The notes beneath the pieces are model-generated. The model saw only the letters and a program-made list of their open reading frames with translations. It had not been told where the DNA came from and did not search any database. The position numbers and the translations under genes were made by a program. DNA of 5,970 bases from Methanobacteriota archaeon (GTDB lineage: Archaea > Thermoplasmatota > Poseidoniia > Poseidoniales > Poseidoniaceae): assembly GCA_018662715.1 (NCBI GenBank), contig JABJFP010000281.1, forward strand, positions 1-5,970. Reading direction: 5' to 3'. Shown piece by piece: positions 5,288-5,970 of this stretch. How positions within the stretch are numbered: position 1 is the first letter of the stretch; each line of letters opens with the position of its first letter.

Positions 5288-5970
5288 TCATCTAATCAAA
5301 TTTGAAACGGGTTCTGCTACAACCAACAATACTCCCGTGGGCGTCCAGAAGCCTAGGAACATTGTGAGCAGCGGAACTGCAAAAATGAGAATGACTGCGT
5401 AGAATGCGGTCTCGTTCCAATCTTTGACTTTCAAACCGTCAAGGGGTCCAAACGGCAACATGTTGAACAATCCCAAGAAGAGGTTTGCACCGAGCCAATA
5501 TACGCCAACATCGATGAGCATAGCCTGCCAGACAAGGCTACCATCGAGCAGATAGCCTTGACCGAGGCCTTGTGTTGATATGCCGAGAGGCAGTGTTTCA
5601 AATGCTCCTGAGAGTCCAAGGACGACGCCCCATAACGGAATTCCAATGATGAAGAGACCAAGATTCGTCAACGGGCCCGCCACGGCGATGTGCCCATTTT
5701 GACGTCGAGTGACCATGCCAGCTACCATAACAGCGCCCGGGGCCATAAAAAGAAAGCCAAGAAGGAGGGCGAGAAAGATGCCCATTTGGAGCCCTTTTGG
5801 GTCTGCCCTGAATTCCGCCCAACAACCGTTCTTCTTTGCAACGAGTTTATGGCCGATTTCGTGAAGAAGAAAGGCCGGGCCGATCGCCACAAACATCATC
5901 GGCATTGAAAGTAAAAGGTAAACGGACCACTTCGTGAGTCCGAGAGAGCCTAATCCAGAAATGCCACCAA
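5288..5970 (-). CDS. M50/site-2-protease-type membrane zinc metalloprotease, 5' end missing
   Basis: The frame runs from the right edge to TGA at 5288-5290, giving 226 residues so far. An ATG at 5905 exists, but the frame stays open for 21 codons upstream and continues past the edge, so the true start is probably outside the window. The zinc motif His-Glu-Ile-Gly-His (36-40 of the visible part) lies in the first membrane segment. A Gly-His-Ile-Ala-Val-Ala-Gly-Pro-Leu-Thr-Asn stretch (about 92-102) and Asn-Met-Leu-Pro-Phe-Gly-Pro-Leu-Asp-Gly (169-178), which supplies the third zinc ligand Asp177, complete the M50 signature. Several further hydrophobic segments span the membrane. Family members cut substrates inside the membrane in signalling or quality control, but the substrate here is unknown. 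It converges on the M28 gene with one base between stops, so the two are transcribed separately. Confidence 0.9.
   Translation of the reverse strand, partial: GGISGLGSLGLTKWSVYLLLSMPMMFVAIGPAFLLHEIGHKLVAKKNGCWAEFRADPKGLQMGIFLALLLGFLFMAPGAVMVAGMVTRRQNGHIAVAGPLTNLGLFIIGIPLWGVVLGLSGAFETLPLGISTQGLGQGYLLDGSLVWQAMLIDVGVYWLGANLFLGLFNMLPFGPLDGLKVKDWNETAFYAVILIFAVPLLTMFLGFWTPTGVLLVVAEPVSNLIR

Noticed and set aside
5288..5905. Treating the M50 protein as complete with a start at ATG 5905
   Set aside because: The frame stays open and protein-like for 21 further codons to the window edge, with a Trp/Val/Tyr/Leu-rich stretch continuing the first membrane segment, so the start is probably outside.
1..5970. 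Search for CRISPR arrays, insertion sequences, integrase sites and long repeats
   Set aside because: No regularly spaced repeats, transposase-like frames or terminal inverted repeats were seen; the only repeat-like signal is the diverged pair of M28 peptidase C-termini.

Overview
The window looks like a piece of a planktonic archaeal genome, most likely from the marine group II/III (Poseidoniales-like) Thermoplasmatota. This placement is an inference. It rests on secreted lipoproteins with a Gly-Cys-Phe-Gly-Glu-Asp-Asp start to the mature chain, abundant N-X-S/T sequons in secreted proteins, very tight packing with convergent genes 1 to 4 bases apart, and TATA-like elements about 25 bases before start codons instead of regular Shine-Dalgarno leaders. 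No rRNA or other phylogenetic marker is present.

Layout from left to right. (1) The last 53 codons of an M28-type zinc aminopeptidase on the + strand (2-163). (2) A minus-strand two-gene operon: an upstream LVIVD-repeat beta-propeller (825-2606) followed 9 bases later by a SCO1/SenC-type lipoprotein (168-815). (3) A divergent + strand gene for an unrecognised secreted, single-span membrane protein (best start 2658, end 3347). It shares a roughly 51-base divergent promoter region with the propeller. (4) A 211-base gap (3348-3558) with no convincing gene. (5) A complete M28 peptidase lipoprotein (3559-5286), paralogous to the fragment at the left edge. (6) A minus-strand M50/site-2-protease-type membrane metalloprotease (5288-5970), cut by the right edge at its 5' end.

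Every gene here acts at or outside the cell membrane. The two M28 peptidases probably trim peptides at the cell surface. The M50 protein is an intramembrane zinc protease. The three-gene block between the M28 paralogs (SCO, propeller, calcium-loop membrane protein) is the least explained part. A SCO copper chaperone or thiol oxidoreductase co-transcribed with a His- and Cys-containing extracellular propeller suggests a copper- or disulfide-dependent surface protein and its maturation factor. That arrangement resembles, by gene order only, the SBP56 methanethiol oxidase plus SCO pairing known in bacteria. There are no tRNAs, rRNAs, mobile elements, CRISPR arrays or obvious long repeats.
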